Shown: positions 17,993 to 26,833 of the stretch, in pieces
Layout of the letters: each line of letters starts with the position of its first letter
Position numbering within the stretch: the stretch's first letter is position 1
IMG/VR virus record: IMGVR_UViG_3300035661_000044
Span: 1 to 64,000 of that record
DNA from: a virus
Direction: 5' to 3' (one strand)
Length of the DNA stretch: 64,000 nt
Notes under the pieces: model-generated
Told to the model about the DNA's origin: nothing
The model's input: the letters and a program-made list of their open reading frames with translations, nothing else
Databases searched by the model: none
Translations under genes and position numbers: made by a program

Positions 17993-19687
17993 TTAAGCCG
18001 TTATGTTAACAACGACCTTTACGTACTTAATCTGAAGAGCCGGTCTTAAGAACAGAGTAACTGTAATCTGTCCTAGAAGAGTTTCTACTGGGTCGGAACT
18101 AATAGAGAACTTAAAGCCATTCCCGTCTCCTCCAAGCAGAGCTCCTGCATCAACTAGTCTTTGTAAGGCAGAGCCTAGCTGAGTACGCATAGCCGTTCTC
18201 GCTTCAATACTGTTAGGCTCTCCAATGAATGGATACATAACAGCCTTAGTCATAACAGCAGCAAGATTAGCGATTCTGAGAACCTGTAGAGTTCTAAAGT
18301 CAGAGGTTCTTGCAGAACAGGTATTATCTGCTACGACAACAGGTCTGTTAACAACATTATTTGTCTTAAATGTTACATAAGCAGCCTGTCCATAGTCACC
18401 TGTAGAATCGTCTCTACCAATACCCTGGTTAAGTAGCTCATGAATGGTCTTTGTAAAGTTACCATTAAGAAGCTTAACTGTACCTAAGGCCTTATTAGTT
18501 GTAGCAGACTGAGAAGGAAGATTTGTTATCATTCCTGCGTATACTGCGGCACCATTTTCAATATAGTACCCAATCTCTTTCTGGGTAAGAATTAAATCAG
18601 GCCCCGCAACAACACTAATAAATCTACCAATATCTACAGGTGCGGTCTCGTCTGGATCATTATAGTAAAATCCCTGATTCATAAAGTACCCGAACTTAAG
18701 CTGCTTAGAGTTAGCATCATAGTACCCAGACGTAGTGCTTAGTAGAGAAGCCTGTGCATAAGCAGCTAAGTCAGCAGGGCTCTTAAGACCAGTTGGTCGT
18801 AGTCCTATAACACCGTGGCATGGACTAGTTTCCTTGCTTACTGTGTATAGGAACTTAGCAAAGTCCTGTGCTACAGTAGTAGTAGTATTTCCTTGGACAG
18901 CCTCATCATCCGCATAAATACCTACTAATACTGCTACATCAAACTCAGTAGTAGCGAGGGTATCAAACGTACCAAATGGCTGTGTTAGAAGCGTATAGTA
19001 TCCGTTCTTGCTAGATGCAAAGTCTTCACCAGCAGCAGAGGTACCGTTTGTTCCAGCTACAGTGCCAGATAGCGCAACTGTACCAGACTTAATACTACTA
19101 GCTGGGCTAGTTACATTAGCTGCAGGTATAGTCATTACGATACTTCTGTTTCTATTATCATTGTTGATAGTAGATACAACATCTCCTAGAGTTTTAGTTG
19201 TATCAAATGCCCAGGAGATAGTACCTCCCTTGCTAGTAGGCTGATTAAGAGTAATTGTACATCCAGTAGCGCCTGTGGTAGCAACAGCAGTAACCGAGTT
19301 ATATACTCGACCTGGGTTAGCAGCAATAATATTAATTACAGTCTGCCAAGCTCCAGTAACCTGAGCTGTTTTACCTCCGACTCTAACACAAATGATATTA
19401 CCACCACCACCCTGTAAAGCCTCATTTACTGCTTTAGTAAGGTTGTTATCCGCATATGCACCATCTGCGGTTCCCGTCTGGGGATTGATATAATCACCAG
19501 TATAGGTTAGTGGACCAAAAATGTCCTCAGCGTCCGAAAGATTTCTAATGAATATTGGCGAGTTAACAGGACCATCAAGAGCATTACCAATAATCAGTAG
19601 CCTTTCAGTAACAGGAATCATAACAGCAGGAACTAGCCCACCATCCCTATAAGTAAAGATAACCCCCGGTAGTTTTTGATTTGCCAT
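17993..19687 (-). CDS. Tail sheath protein
   Basis: The protein has 564 aa. The N-terminus (KLPGVIFTYRDGGLVP...ERLLIIGNALDGPVNSP) is typical of contractile-tail sheath proteins, and the C-terminal part contains the conserved helical/strand layout (RTAMRTQLGSALQRLVDAGALLGG then a strand ending IKYVKVVVNITA). The middle (about residues 140-240) is a variable, Thr/Gly-rich surface insertion. It is expressed 13 bp upstream of the tube gene with a TGGAGGAAA RBS. This establishes a contractile tail. Confidence 0.9.
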   Translation of the reverse strand: MANQKLPGVIFTYRDGGLVPAVMIPVTERLLIIGNALDGPVNSPIFIRNLSDAEDIFGPLTYTGDYINPQTGTADGAYADNNLTKAVNEALQGGGGNIICVRVGGKTAQVTGAWQTVINIIAANPGRVYNSVTAVATTGATGCTITLNQPTSKGGTISWAFDTTKTLGDVVSTINNDNRNRSIVMTIPAANVTSPASSIKSGTVALSGTVAGTNGTSAAGEDFASSKNGYYTLLTQPFGTFDTLATTEFDVAVLVGIYADDEAVQGNTTTTVAQDFAKFLYTVSKETSPCHGVIGLRPTGLKSPADLAAYAQASLLSTTSGYYDANSKQLKFGYFMNQGFYYNDPDETAPVDIGRFISVVAGPDLILTQKEIGYYIENGAAVYAGMITNLPSQSATTNKALGTVKLLNGNFTKTIHELLNQGIGRDDSTGDYGQAAYVTFKTNNVVNRPVVVADNTCSARTSDFRTLQVLRIANLAAVMTKAVMYPFIGEPNSIEARTAMRTQLGSALQRLVDAGALLGGDGNGFKFSISSDPVETLLGQITVTLFLRPALQIKYVKVVVNITA

Positions 19688-19720
19688 AACTATTTCCTCC
19701 AGTCAGTTGAAGGTAGTCCT

Positions 19721-20635
19721 TTATGTAGGACTAGTCTTTGTAGCAGGAAACTTGAGTCCTATATCTCTATAGAAGTAAGTCACATAATACACCTCTCCAG
19801 GTAGTGGATGTTTTCCTCGTGGCAGCCATTCTATATACGAGGCACCATCCGGTATAGATAGAGTAATCTTAAAATCAACCCCTTCTAAGTATTGAGTACC
19901 GGAAGATGATATACTACTGTACTCAAGTTTGTACTCTTTGGTAATAGACCATACACTAGATATCCAGTTCTTAGCCAGTCTATCTTTAGTAAGAACATCG
20001 CTTCTAACTACTGACTCGTTCTCAACCATATGGTTTGCTTCTATCCCAAGTTGTGTCCATATGGACTGGATAATTGGTACGGACTTAACGAATTTCCTCT
20101 CAAGAATACATCTAAAGCGTAGAGTTCTTTTGTATATTTCTTGAGATACAGCTCTTTCTAGCTCTTTATCTACTAGCTGCTCATCAAATATCCATTCACT
20201 TACTCCTAGCTCTCTTAGTATAGGAGTTATGTGAAACATGAGTTCATCGAACTCTTCAGTTAGATCATTAGTAGACTCGTTATCTATATCATAAATATCG
20301 AACTGATATATTATTGTCATCCACTGAGCGTATTGATCATAAGTTATAGTAGGATCTTCTTCGTCTGGAACAGTTCCTCTTAGCCTAGGCTTATTGATTT
20401 CTAGACCATCTCTACCAGGAACTCTTCTATATATACTCCATACTATAGTAGGCGTACCTACATTTTCTCGTGGGTGGGATTGTGTGAATACAACTCCCTT
20501 ATCTGCCCAGTTAGCTTCTATTAGGTCCCATATAGCTATAGGTAGACTATATGGAGTTAGCGGTAAATGCTTATTAAGGTCAAAGTGCAGTTCTACATTG
20601 GCCGATGAACTTAATATATTGGTTATATTAGGCAT
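19721..20635 (-). CDS. Head-tail junction / tail terminator candidate
   Basis: This is a 304-aa protein. The region MTIIYQFDIYDIDNESTNDLTEEFDELMFHI resembles tail-terminator proteins, in which an antiparallel strand is followed by a helix. The C-terminal part ends in a beta-rich LPRGKHPLPGEVYYVTYFYRD. It overlaps the start region of the sheath-like gene upstream by 8 bp and precedes the main sheath gene, the usual place for a terminator or neck protein. Confidence 0.5.
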   Translation of the reverse strand: MPNITNILSSSANVELHFDLNKHLPLTPYSLPIAIWDLIEANWADKGVVFTQSHPRENVGTPTIVWSIYRRVPGRDGLEINKPRLRGTVPDEEDPTITYDQYAQWMTIIYQFDIYDIDNESTNDLTEEFDELMFHITPILRELGVSEWIFDEQLVDKELERAVSQEIYKRTLRFRCILERKFVKSVPIIQSIWTQLGIEANHMVENESVVRSDVLTKDRLAKNWISSVWSITKEYKLEYSSISSSGTQYLEGVDFKITLSIPDGASYIEWLPRGKHPLPGEVYYVTYFYRDIGLKFPATKTSPT

Positions 20636-22079
20636 TCTCTGGCCTCCTGCTTATTAAGTTCATCTGTATGTATTGAGTTTCGCCATATACTATAACATAC
20701 ACAGTTATAATTATATAGTAAGTCCCTATCTCGCATGTATATTGTATATCTCTAACATTGTCTAAATCTTCTAGAGCTTCACCAGTGATATCATATACTC
20801 TATCAGGCAGTATTCCCTGCTCCCCTATAATGTACTCAAAAGCTGATCCTATTCTATTAGCTATATCTATTTTTACTTTAGTTATTAGAGGATTCTCTCC
20901 ATTAGTTGGACAGCTTCTCCATGGAGAAAGATTACTAATAATGTACTTATTAAATACACAGTACTTATTCCCAAGAGAGTGCAGCTGATCAGTACTCCAT
21001 ATAGGAGATATGTCATATAGAGAAGTACTCTTGTTAGTTGGAGCAGAAGTATTTGCTAGCCATAGCCCAGCAAATACATAGGATAATGGTATCCATGCTG
21101 GATTAACTGGACTTGCTATATCTGCCCCCCAACCTGGAACATAAAATAGCTTATTACTATTAAACGGTAGCGAGTTTAAGAATGCCTCTAGGTCTTCAGC
21201 AGAAGCACCTCTTAGTGACCATGGAGCGGATGCTATCAAACATGCTGGACCAGCATACTCTCCCTGTGATTCTATAAATCCTAGCGCAGAATTAACTACT
21301 TCAGAAGGAGGACTACCAGCAATTACTATCATTCCTACGCTATCTAGATCCATGGAGTCTAAAGCGTTACATACACTCCAAGAATTTACTGTACCATTAG
21401 CCCCACCACTAGTAGCATAAGTACCACTAGGAATAGCAGGATTAAATACAGAGTAGGCCATTAGAGGATGCTTATTAGTATAGTGATCTTTATTAATCTG
21501 GTCCACTAAAAGATTAGCTGGCTGATGTATATCATACGATATACCGGAGGGCGGTGCGTAGTCAGAGGTATAGACTATTGTGAGAGTATCATTATCAACT
21601 ATTACAGGGATGTCGTTGTACTTTTCTCCTGAGTACTCTGCTTCTAGCTTTAGCCCCCCAATGATAACATTCGCTTTAGTACCTGGCACTCTATATAGAT
21701 AGGGCATATCTGCCCCTTGGTTTAAGACTGTGTGCATTGCCAGTACGATATTGTCATCGTTAGGTACTCTTACATAGCTAAATATATAGCTACCGCTAGC
21801 TCCAGGCTGACCAAACGTAACATAGGTACCAGAGGCTTGCACTCTTAACATGTATAGAGGATCTCTATATATCCTACTACCTACCTTCTTATATACATCA
21901 ATTAGTCCGCCCCATATAGGATATTTTGTAGAGGCTGATGCTTGATCAGACTGAAGAGTATAGTACTCTGTTTGCTTCCAACCAAAAACTGTTTCTGCGT
22001 CATTAGGGGTTTCTGGTAGAAACAGAGTACCATCTGGTCCATCGTCTGCGGTACCAATTATTACGAGAGGAACAAACAT
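20628..22079 (-). CDS. Second sheath-like protein
   Basis: This is a 483-aa protein. The beginning (VPLVIIGTADDGPDGTLFLPETPNDAETVFG) lines up with ERLLIIGNALDGPVNSPIFIRNLSDAEDIFG of the main sheath. It lacks the latter's first 25 residues. The C-terminus (ITKVKIDIANRIGSAFEYIIG then a long strand region) also follows a sheath pattern. It may form a distinct collar-proximal ring or a second sheath layer. The similarity was judged by eye at the N-terminus. Confidence 0.6.
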   Translation of the reverse strand: MFVPLVIIGTADDGPDGTLFLPETPNDAETVFGWKQTEYYTLQSDQASASTKYPIWGGLIDVYKKVGSRIYRDPLYMLRVQASGTYVTFGQPGASGSYIFSYVRVPNDDNIVLAMHTVLNQGADMPYLYRVPGTKANVIIGGLKLEAEYSGEKYNDIPVIVDNDTLTIVYTSDYAPPSGISYDIHQPANLLVDQINKDHYTNKHPLMAYSVFNPAIPSGTYATSGGANGTVNSWSVCNALDSMDLDSVGMIVIAGSPPSEVVNSALGFIESQGEYAGPACLIASAPWSLRGASAEDLEAFLNSLPFNSNKLFYVPGWGADIASPVNPAWIPLSYVFAGLWLANTSAPTNKSTSLYDISPIWSTDQLHSLGNKYCVFNKYIISNLSPWRSCPTNGENPLITKVKIDIANRIGSAFEYIIGEQGILPDRVYDITGEALEDLDNVRDIQYTCEIGTYYIIITVYVIVYGETQYIQMNLISRRPENA

Positions 22080-22108
22080 TATTTAACTTCTCTCTTTAGC
22101 GGTATATT

Positions 22109-22693
22109 CTATATAACCTTTTTAGAAACCCAAACGTCACCAAGGTCTTTAAGCCATTTCTCTTGATCGCCTATTGTAAAGTTATAGGTATCGCAGCCAC
22201 AACCAAAGAACGTAACTTCATCTTCTCTAAATGCTATTGGCTCATCTATCTGGAATGCGTTAACTATGGATATTGGCTTTCCATATAGCTCTACATCTCT
22301 CCAGTCTACATCCCACTCTACTTCTAGATAAAGATCCTTGCTTTTTGGGTAGTAGTATCTAGGGGTATATATAATAGTTTTGAACTTAGCTAGATAGCCG
22401 AACTCTTCCATAGGAGATTGTGCATCTGATGCTCTTACTACTCTTCTAACTGCATGCTTTTCATACTGTACTTTGTATCCCATACCGAAGGTAGCTGGGT
22501 CATCAGTATCAGGAGACATGCTATGAGGATCATACGAAGTAGAGCTAGGGTATCTAGGGTCCCTTCTTACATAGACCATCCAGTTTGGTCTTTTATCAAT
22601 AAACTTATTAAACCCTGTGCGTAATGAAGTAGAGTCGTTTAGATTAAAAATATTATTCTTAGTATAGGAGGTTAGATTGAATATATCGCTCAT
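22109..22693 (-). CDS. Neck/connector candidate, unknown
   Basis: This is a 194-aa soluble protein with many aromatics (TPRYYYPKSKDLYLEVEWDVDWRDVELYGKP) and a Cys pair in GCGCDTYNF. No catalytic motif or membrane segment is visible. It is between the Ig-like protein and the second sheath-like gene and shares a base with the upstream stop (22693), which suggests translational coupling. A head-completion or neck role is inferred from position only. Confidence 0.5.
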   Translation of the reverse strand: MSDIFNLTSYTKNNIFNLNDSTSLRTGFNKFIDKRPNWMVYVRRDPRYPSSTSYDPHSMSPDTDDPATFGMGYKVQYEKHAVRRVVRASDAQSPMEEFGYLAKFKTIIYTPRYYYPKSKDLYLEVEWDVDWRDVELYGKPISIVNAFQIDEPIAFREDEVTFFGCGCDTYNFTIGDQEKWLKDLGDVWVSKKVI

Positions 22694-24252
22694 TAAATAT
22701 TATCCCTCCTAAAGGAGTTCCAAGAGTAGTCAGTTGACTTCTGCCAGACCGGCCATCTCTCAGACTTTCTAGTAGAACGAACTCTAGCTCTATGCCTGGA
22801 GAATTCAGATATCCACTGTAGAGCCATTTGTTTCTGTCTTTTTATTTCATCCTCAAGGCTTCTTAGCAGATTAACACCATGCTGCTCTTGGTAGTCTCCC
22901 AGCCTTTTCATGCTATCAGCAGTATCGAGTAGTTCGTAGTACTTCATAGTAAGAAGTCTGACAGCCGTCTCACACTCGACCCATCGCTCCATAGCATAGC
23001 TTAGTAGGAAGGTTTGAGCTCTTACTTGTTCTTCAGTAGGTCCCCCAATCAGTGGGTTATAGTAAAGAATCCAATGTCTATTAACATCCAGGGATACTCT
23101 AAATATTTGGAAGTTTAGAATATCGTCCGGTATACCAATTAGAAACTGTCCAAAGTTAGCTCTTAGTACATTAGACCCCATATATAGTGGAGAGTATCTG
23201 GAAGTAAAGTATCTTGTTACAGTTTCTTGTAAGTAATTACCTGAGTAATCACCAACACCTGTAGTTATATATAAGGTATATCTGCTATTTACAATAATAG
23301 GATCTTCAGGGTATATGTATAAAGTTCTTCCAGTAACCGAAAGGTTCAGAGTTACTCTAAACTTATCTGAAGTAGGCCAACCGTCAACTGATTCTCTGGT
23401 CATATAGACTGTATCTGGCGTAACAGTACTTGGATCTATATCCCCGGAGAGTATGAACACCATAGACGGGAAGTCTAGTTGGTTACTTAAACCATTTTCA
23501 AACCCAGAAGTAGCGTCTACTTGAAACGTAACAGCATCTGGATATGTCTGTCTAGTAGAAGGACTGGGTTGAAGGAACGTTCCATAGTACCATACGAATG
23601 GGTCAGACCACTGCCCAACAGAACTACCAGCACTAGTTATAAACTCGCCACGAACTCTCCAGAAATAATGCTTACTAGGAGTTAGTGATACGCCAGGCAT
23701 TGCACTACTATCTGTAGTTAAAGTAGACCACCCATTAGAAGCTACAGATTTAAAGGCTATTGTATCATCTAGCTCTACTCTATAGAAGATAGTCCCGGTA
23801 GAACCGCTTGTTGATACAGATATTGGATTCCATATAAAAGGACCAACACTAGAGGTAGAAGTAAAATTAGCAGGCTCAAGTAGTTCAACTTGTGGAACGT
23901 CAGTTTGAGATACTGTAAATACAAAGCTTCTATTAGCTGAAGCTTCTCTTCCTTCTACAGATTGTATGGTCTTGAGAACTGTAACTTGATAGGTGCTGCC
24001 TGGATTTAGATCTTGTGCGGGCTCGAACTCAAGTATTTTTTGAGAGTAGTTTATAAACTTTACGCCTATAGTACTATCAGACGATTCTTCAACAAGTATT
24101 ATCTGTTGGTTTAGCTTTTCATCGGAGTTTATCAGATCTACTAGAAGCTCTATATTAAACCTAATAATTATACTAGGTCTTACACTAACAAATGGTGTAA
24201 GTATATTAGGTTCAAAGCTTATAGGAGATGGGAAGAAATCGTTTAGTCTCAC
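22693..24252 (-). CDS. Ig/FN3-like domain protein with helical C-terminus
   Basis: This is a 519-aa protein. The N-terminal ~120 residues and residues about 225-335 resemble SbsA-type bacterial Ig-like domains (DLNPGSTYQVTV; DPSTVTPDTVYM...NSRYTLYITTGVGDYSGN). Residues about 120-220 look like an FN3-type domain (SKHYFWRVRGEF). After residue 340 the protein is helical and charged, with a putative coiled coil (about 420-490). It is placed directly after the capsid gene, so a head-tail adaptor with surface Ig domains is plausible. Confidence 0.6.
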   Translation of the reverse strand: MRLNDFFPSPISFEPNILTPFVSVRPSIIIRFNIELLVDLINSDEKLNQQIILVEESSDSTIGVKFINYSQKILEFEPAQDLNPGSTYQVTVLKTIQSVEGREASANRSFVFTVSQTDVPQVELLEPANFTSTSSVGPFIWNPISVSTSGSTGTIFYRVELDDTIAFKSVASNGWSTLTTDSSAMPGVSLTPSKHYFWRVRGEFITSAGSSVGQWSDPFVWYYGTFLQPSPSTRQTYPDAVTFQVDATSGFENGLSNQLDFPSMVFILSGDIDPSTVTPDTVYMTRESVDGWPTSDKFRVTLNLSVTGRTLYIYPEDPIIVNSRYTLYITTGVGDYSGNYLQETVTRYFTSRYSPLYMGSNVLRANFGQFLIGIPDDILNFQIFRVSLDVNRHWILYYNPLIGGPTEEQVRAQTFLLSYAMERWVECETAVRLLTMKYYELLDTADSMKRLGDYQEQHGVNLLRSLEDEIKRQKQMALQWISEFSRHRARVRSTRKSERWPVWQKSTDYSWNSFRRDNI

Positions 24253-24265
24253 GGTATACTCCGAG

Positions 24266-24312
24266 TACTCCGATAGTATGTAGGGGGCCTACTGGCCCGT
24301 AGGCCCCCTATA
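24266..24312 (-). terminator. Strong hairpin after the major capsid gene
   Basis: TAGGGGGCCTAC/GTAGGCCCCCTA is a 12-bp stem with a 5-nt loop in the 65-bp gap downstream of the capsid stop. It probably sets the capsid transcript 3' end or protects it. Confidence 0.65.
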
Positions 24313-24317
24313 AGGAC

Positions 24318-25472
24318 TTAGGAAGGCGTTACATTAAGGTATGTATTAATTGGCGACCAGTTCTGCTCAAGTCTCACATTAGAGATAACAGCAGCGGATC
24401 GCCCGCCATTAAGCGTACCAACCCCATACCTCTCGCGAACCTTTAGATTAAGGATATCTCTGCGAGGATCCTTAAACTCTTCGGTCTCCATGGGGTCCCT
24501 CTGAAGGATAAGTACGCTATGATTCCTATCCACAATATAGATGTCAGTAATATTAGTTGCAGGAAGTGACGATGCAGGACCAGTAGTAAAGGTTCCGTTT
24601 AGTGTAAATGGAACGAATGGTGATACCTGATAGGCAACGTTCCAAGGAACATTAACTGTCTGATCAAAGTCAGGCTTGCTAGTCCAGACGGACTGGCCAA
24701 TCTGACCCTGCGTGTACATAATATTACGTAGGATAGGATCCTTAGCAAATACCGCCCAAGCTAGCGGGTGCATGATAATATCCGTTGGGATATATTCATG
24801 AGAAACTAGAGCGCCCATAGCATCGATGAAATCATCAAACGTTGCGCTGAAGTTTCTTGCCTGGGAGTAAGACTTGCCATTAGTCCACATAGTAGAATCG
24901 GTAGAGCTGTTGTCAAATACCTTGTGCCCATGTGCCTGGAACTCAAGGAAGATCTTCTCTTCCTTTCGTCTCATCATAGCAAAGCCAGCAGCTTCGACAT
25001 ATAGCGCTAGAAGATCCCACATAGAATCCTTAATAAGATCCTCTGAGAGTGAGATCATGGTACCAACCTTGTTGACCTTGATCTCAGTCAGATGCTCGGT
25101 GAAGGCAGGTAGCTGCTCTCTGTATTCACCTACATCTGTCATATCGAAGGCCCTGATAGCGCCCATTACTGGAAACTCAATAGACCTTACGTTATCGACC
25201 TGAATAGTTCTGGCAAGTAGTGCCTGGCCAATCATAAGCGGCTCTTTTGGCCTAAGCAGTACGTCAGAAATAACCTTTGGGAATAGAATAGAAACGTCAG
25301 CTGCTCTTAAAGCCTCTTCCATAGGAATACGAGGACCTCGATAAGAGCCGTCCGTCTTCATCATATTTTCTAAAACTTCTACATTTTTAGCAAACTCTAC
25401 CGGGTTGAAGTCACTAGCGGTGCCGGGCTTCTTGGTATGTTGCTCTAGAATTTCAGCAAATTTAAGGGACAT
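24318..25472 (-). CDS. Major capsid protein (HK97-fold type)
   Basis: This is a 384-aa protein between prohead protease/decoration and connector genes. An N-terminal helical arm is followed by a core with PLMIGQALLARTIQVDNVRSIEFPVMG, an E-loop-like region (DVGEYREQLPAFTEHLTEIKVNKVGTMISLSEDLI in part) and an A-domain DIIMHPLAWAVFAKDP. Codon choice and spacing look typical of a highly expressed gene. Strong hairpins lie on both sides (24266-24312 and 25510-25540), giving it a transcript boundary on each side. Cleavage by the adjacent protease is likely but the site is not evident. Confidence 0.88.
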   Translation of the reverse strand: MSLKFAEILEQHTKKPGTASDFNPVEFAKNVEVLENMMKTDGSYRGPRIPMEEALRAADVSILFPKVISDVLLRPKEPLMIGQALLARTIQVDNVRSIEFPVMGAIRAFDMTDVGEYREQLPAFTEHLTEIKVNKVGTMISLSEDLIKDSMWDLLALYVEAAGFAMMRRKEEKIFLEFQAHGHKVFDNSSTDSTMWTNGKSYSQARNFSATFDDFIDAMGALVSHEYIPTDIIMHPLAWAVFAKDPILRNIMYTQGQIGQSVWTSKPDFDQTVNVPWNVAYQVSPFVPFTLNGTFTTGPASSLPATNITDIYIVDRNHSVLILQRDPMETEEFKDPRRDILNLKVRERYGVGTLNGGRSAAVISNVRLEQNWSPINTYLNVTPS

Positions 25473-25507
25473 AGAAGAATCTCCTTATCTGTTAACCAAA
25501 TCAGATT

Positions 25508-25542
25508 GGGGAGGGGAGGGTTAATCCACTCCCCTCTCTAGT
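25508..25542 (-). terminator. Hairpin before the capsid gene
   Basis: GAGGGGAG/CTCCCCTC with flanking G/C pairs lies between the decoration-like gene (ends 25548) and the capsid start (25472). It could partially terminate or protect the capsid mRNA 5' end. Confidence 0.55.
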
Positions 25543-25547
25543 TGGTA

Positions 25548-26804
25548 TTAGTAGATAATACACCGTAGAGATCCGACAACACCGGCAACCTCTAGGTTTG
25601 CAGGGGTTCCAGGAACTCCAGAGTATCGACCATCGGTAAGACCAATGATACCAGCGTTAAACAGACGACCATCCCTATACGAAGTTTCGTAGCTGTAGCT
25701 TACAGTTACAGAGTTTACAGTTACGTTGCTAGCAAAGTATAGATCGCCAGTTACCGGGTTGACATTGTAGTACTGACCCATGGTATAGTCTACAAATGGC
25801 ATGTCAGCAGTAGAGAGCGGAGTGCTTGTAAGTGTTGTTACTGTTCCGTCTGGAGCAACTAGAGTACCGGTTACGGTTACAACGATAGACTTCCATGGTG
25901 CGATTGGCTTGTTAGCTAGTCTATACCAGGACCCTGAGGTTATAGTAGCGGGAGTCTCATTAGTTACATCCGTAGTAGGAACTCTTAGTAGCTGCGGAGG
26001 ATATTCCCAAGCAAGGAAGTTATCAGTCACCCACTCTAGCCAGCCACTTAGATGATGTGCTGCAGAGATAGGCTCTACTCTAACTACTTCTCCTGCGATC
26101 TGGTCAGCCGACTGCCCAAACTCGTATACAAGTGCGGTAGCTGATCCAGGAATGGTAGCAACCCAACACCCGAAGGTAGGATTCCATGCTACCGATACAG
26201 TACTACCATCAACAAGAGTTGTACCATTCCAAGCTACAATAACTCTTGGAGTAAATGCAGGAAGGTTAGCTGCTGATAGCTGTACCGTAGCCGAAGCTGA
26301 AGAAGTCTTTAGATATAGCTTCTTCTCCATCCACTTTACAATCTTACCTTTGTCATTAGGAACCGCAGTAGTGCTAGTAGCAGAGCCATAGTAGGCAGTA
26401 ATTTTATCACCACCAGCAGGTACACCATATGCGCCATTAACTGAAGCGACATAAGGTACCTCAATAAATTCCTCTCTGCTCATAGAAGGCATCCACTGAA
26501 CCTTCTCTTCCCACTGCCGGAAGATATTAGTTTCAGTATAGCCTGCAGGCTTGTTACTCACACCATCAGCAATGGTGAGTACAGCCTGCCCGGTATAAGA
26601 GGTTGTATCTGGCCTCACAGCAAGAATTCTACCACGAGGAATTACAATCTGATCGCTTGAAGGATATCGAGGATCGGTTCCTAGTGGAACAAGATTAGGA
26701 TCAACCACCCAGGATTCTGCAGGGGAGTTCATGCCGGAGATTTTAACACCCGGAGTCCAAACTCTACCAGCAAAGGGCTGAGAACCTATTAATTGTCCTG
26801 CCAT
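25548..26804 (-). CDS. Head decoration / minor capsid candidate
   Basis: This is a 418-aa beta-rich protein with high Thr, Val, Ala and Pro content and no membrane or catalytic motif. It lies between the protease/scaffold gene and the major capsid gene. The segment VIPRGRILAVRPDT near the N-terminus and DGRLFNAGIIGLTDGRYSG near the C-terminus resemble capsid-stabilising proteins of large phages. The first residues (MAGQLIGSQPFAGRVW) begin at ATG 26804 behind AAGGAGAAATA. The role is inferred from composition and location. Confidence 0.6.
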   Translation of the reverse strand: MAGQLIGSQPFAGRVWTPGVKISGMNSPAESWVVDPNLVPLGTDPRYPSSDQIVIPRGRILAVRPDTTSYTGQAVLTIADGVSNKPAGYTETNIFRQWEEKVQWMPSMSREEFIEVPYVASVNGAYGVPAGGDKITAYYGSATSTTAVPNDKGKIVKWMEKKLYLKTSSASATVQLSAANLPAFTPRVIVAWNGTTLVDGSTVSVAWNPTFGCWVATIPGSATALVYEFGQSADQIAGEVVRVEPISAAHHLSGWLEWVTDNFLAWEYPPQLLRVPTTDVTNETPATITSGSWYRLANKPIAPWKSIVVTVTGTLVAPDGTVTTLTSTPLSTADMPFVDYTMGQYYNVNPVTGDLYFASNVTVNSVTVSYSYETSYRDGRLFNAGIIGLTDGRYSGVPGTPANLEVAGVVGSLRCIIY

Positions 26805-26833
26805 AGTTATTTCTCCTTATTATTCGGCTAGTC

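Noticed and set aside
24318-25472. Capsid gene as encapsulin-type or prophage remnant
   Set aside because: Complete head-tail module around it supports a phage capsid; no integrase or attachment site was seen.
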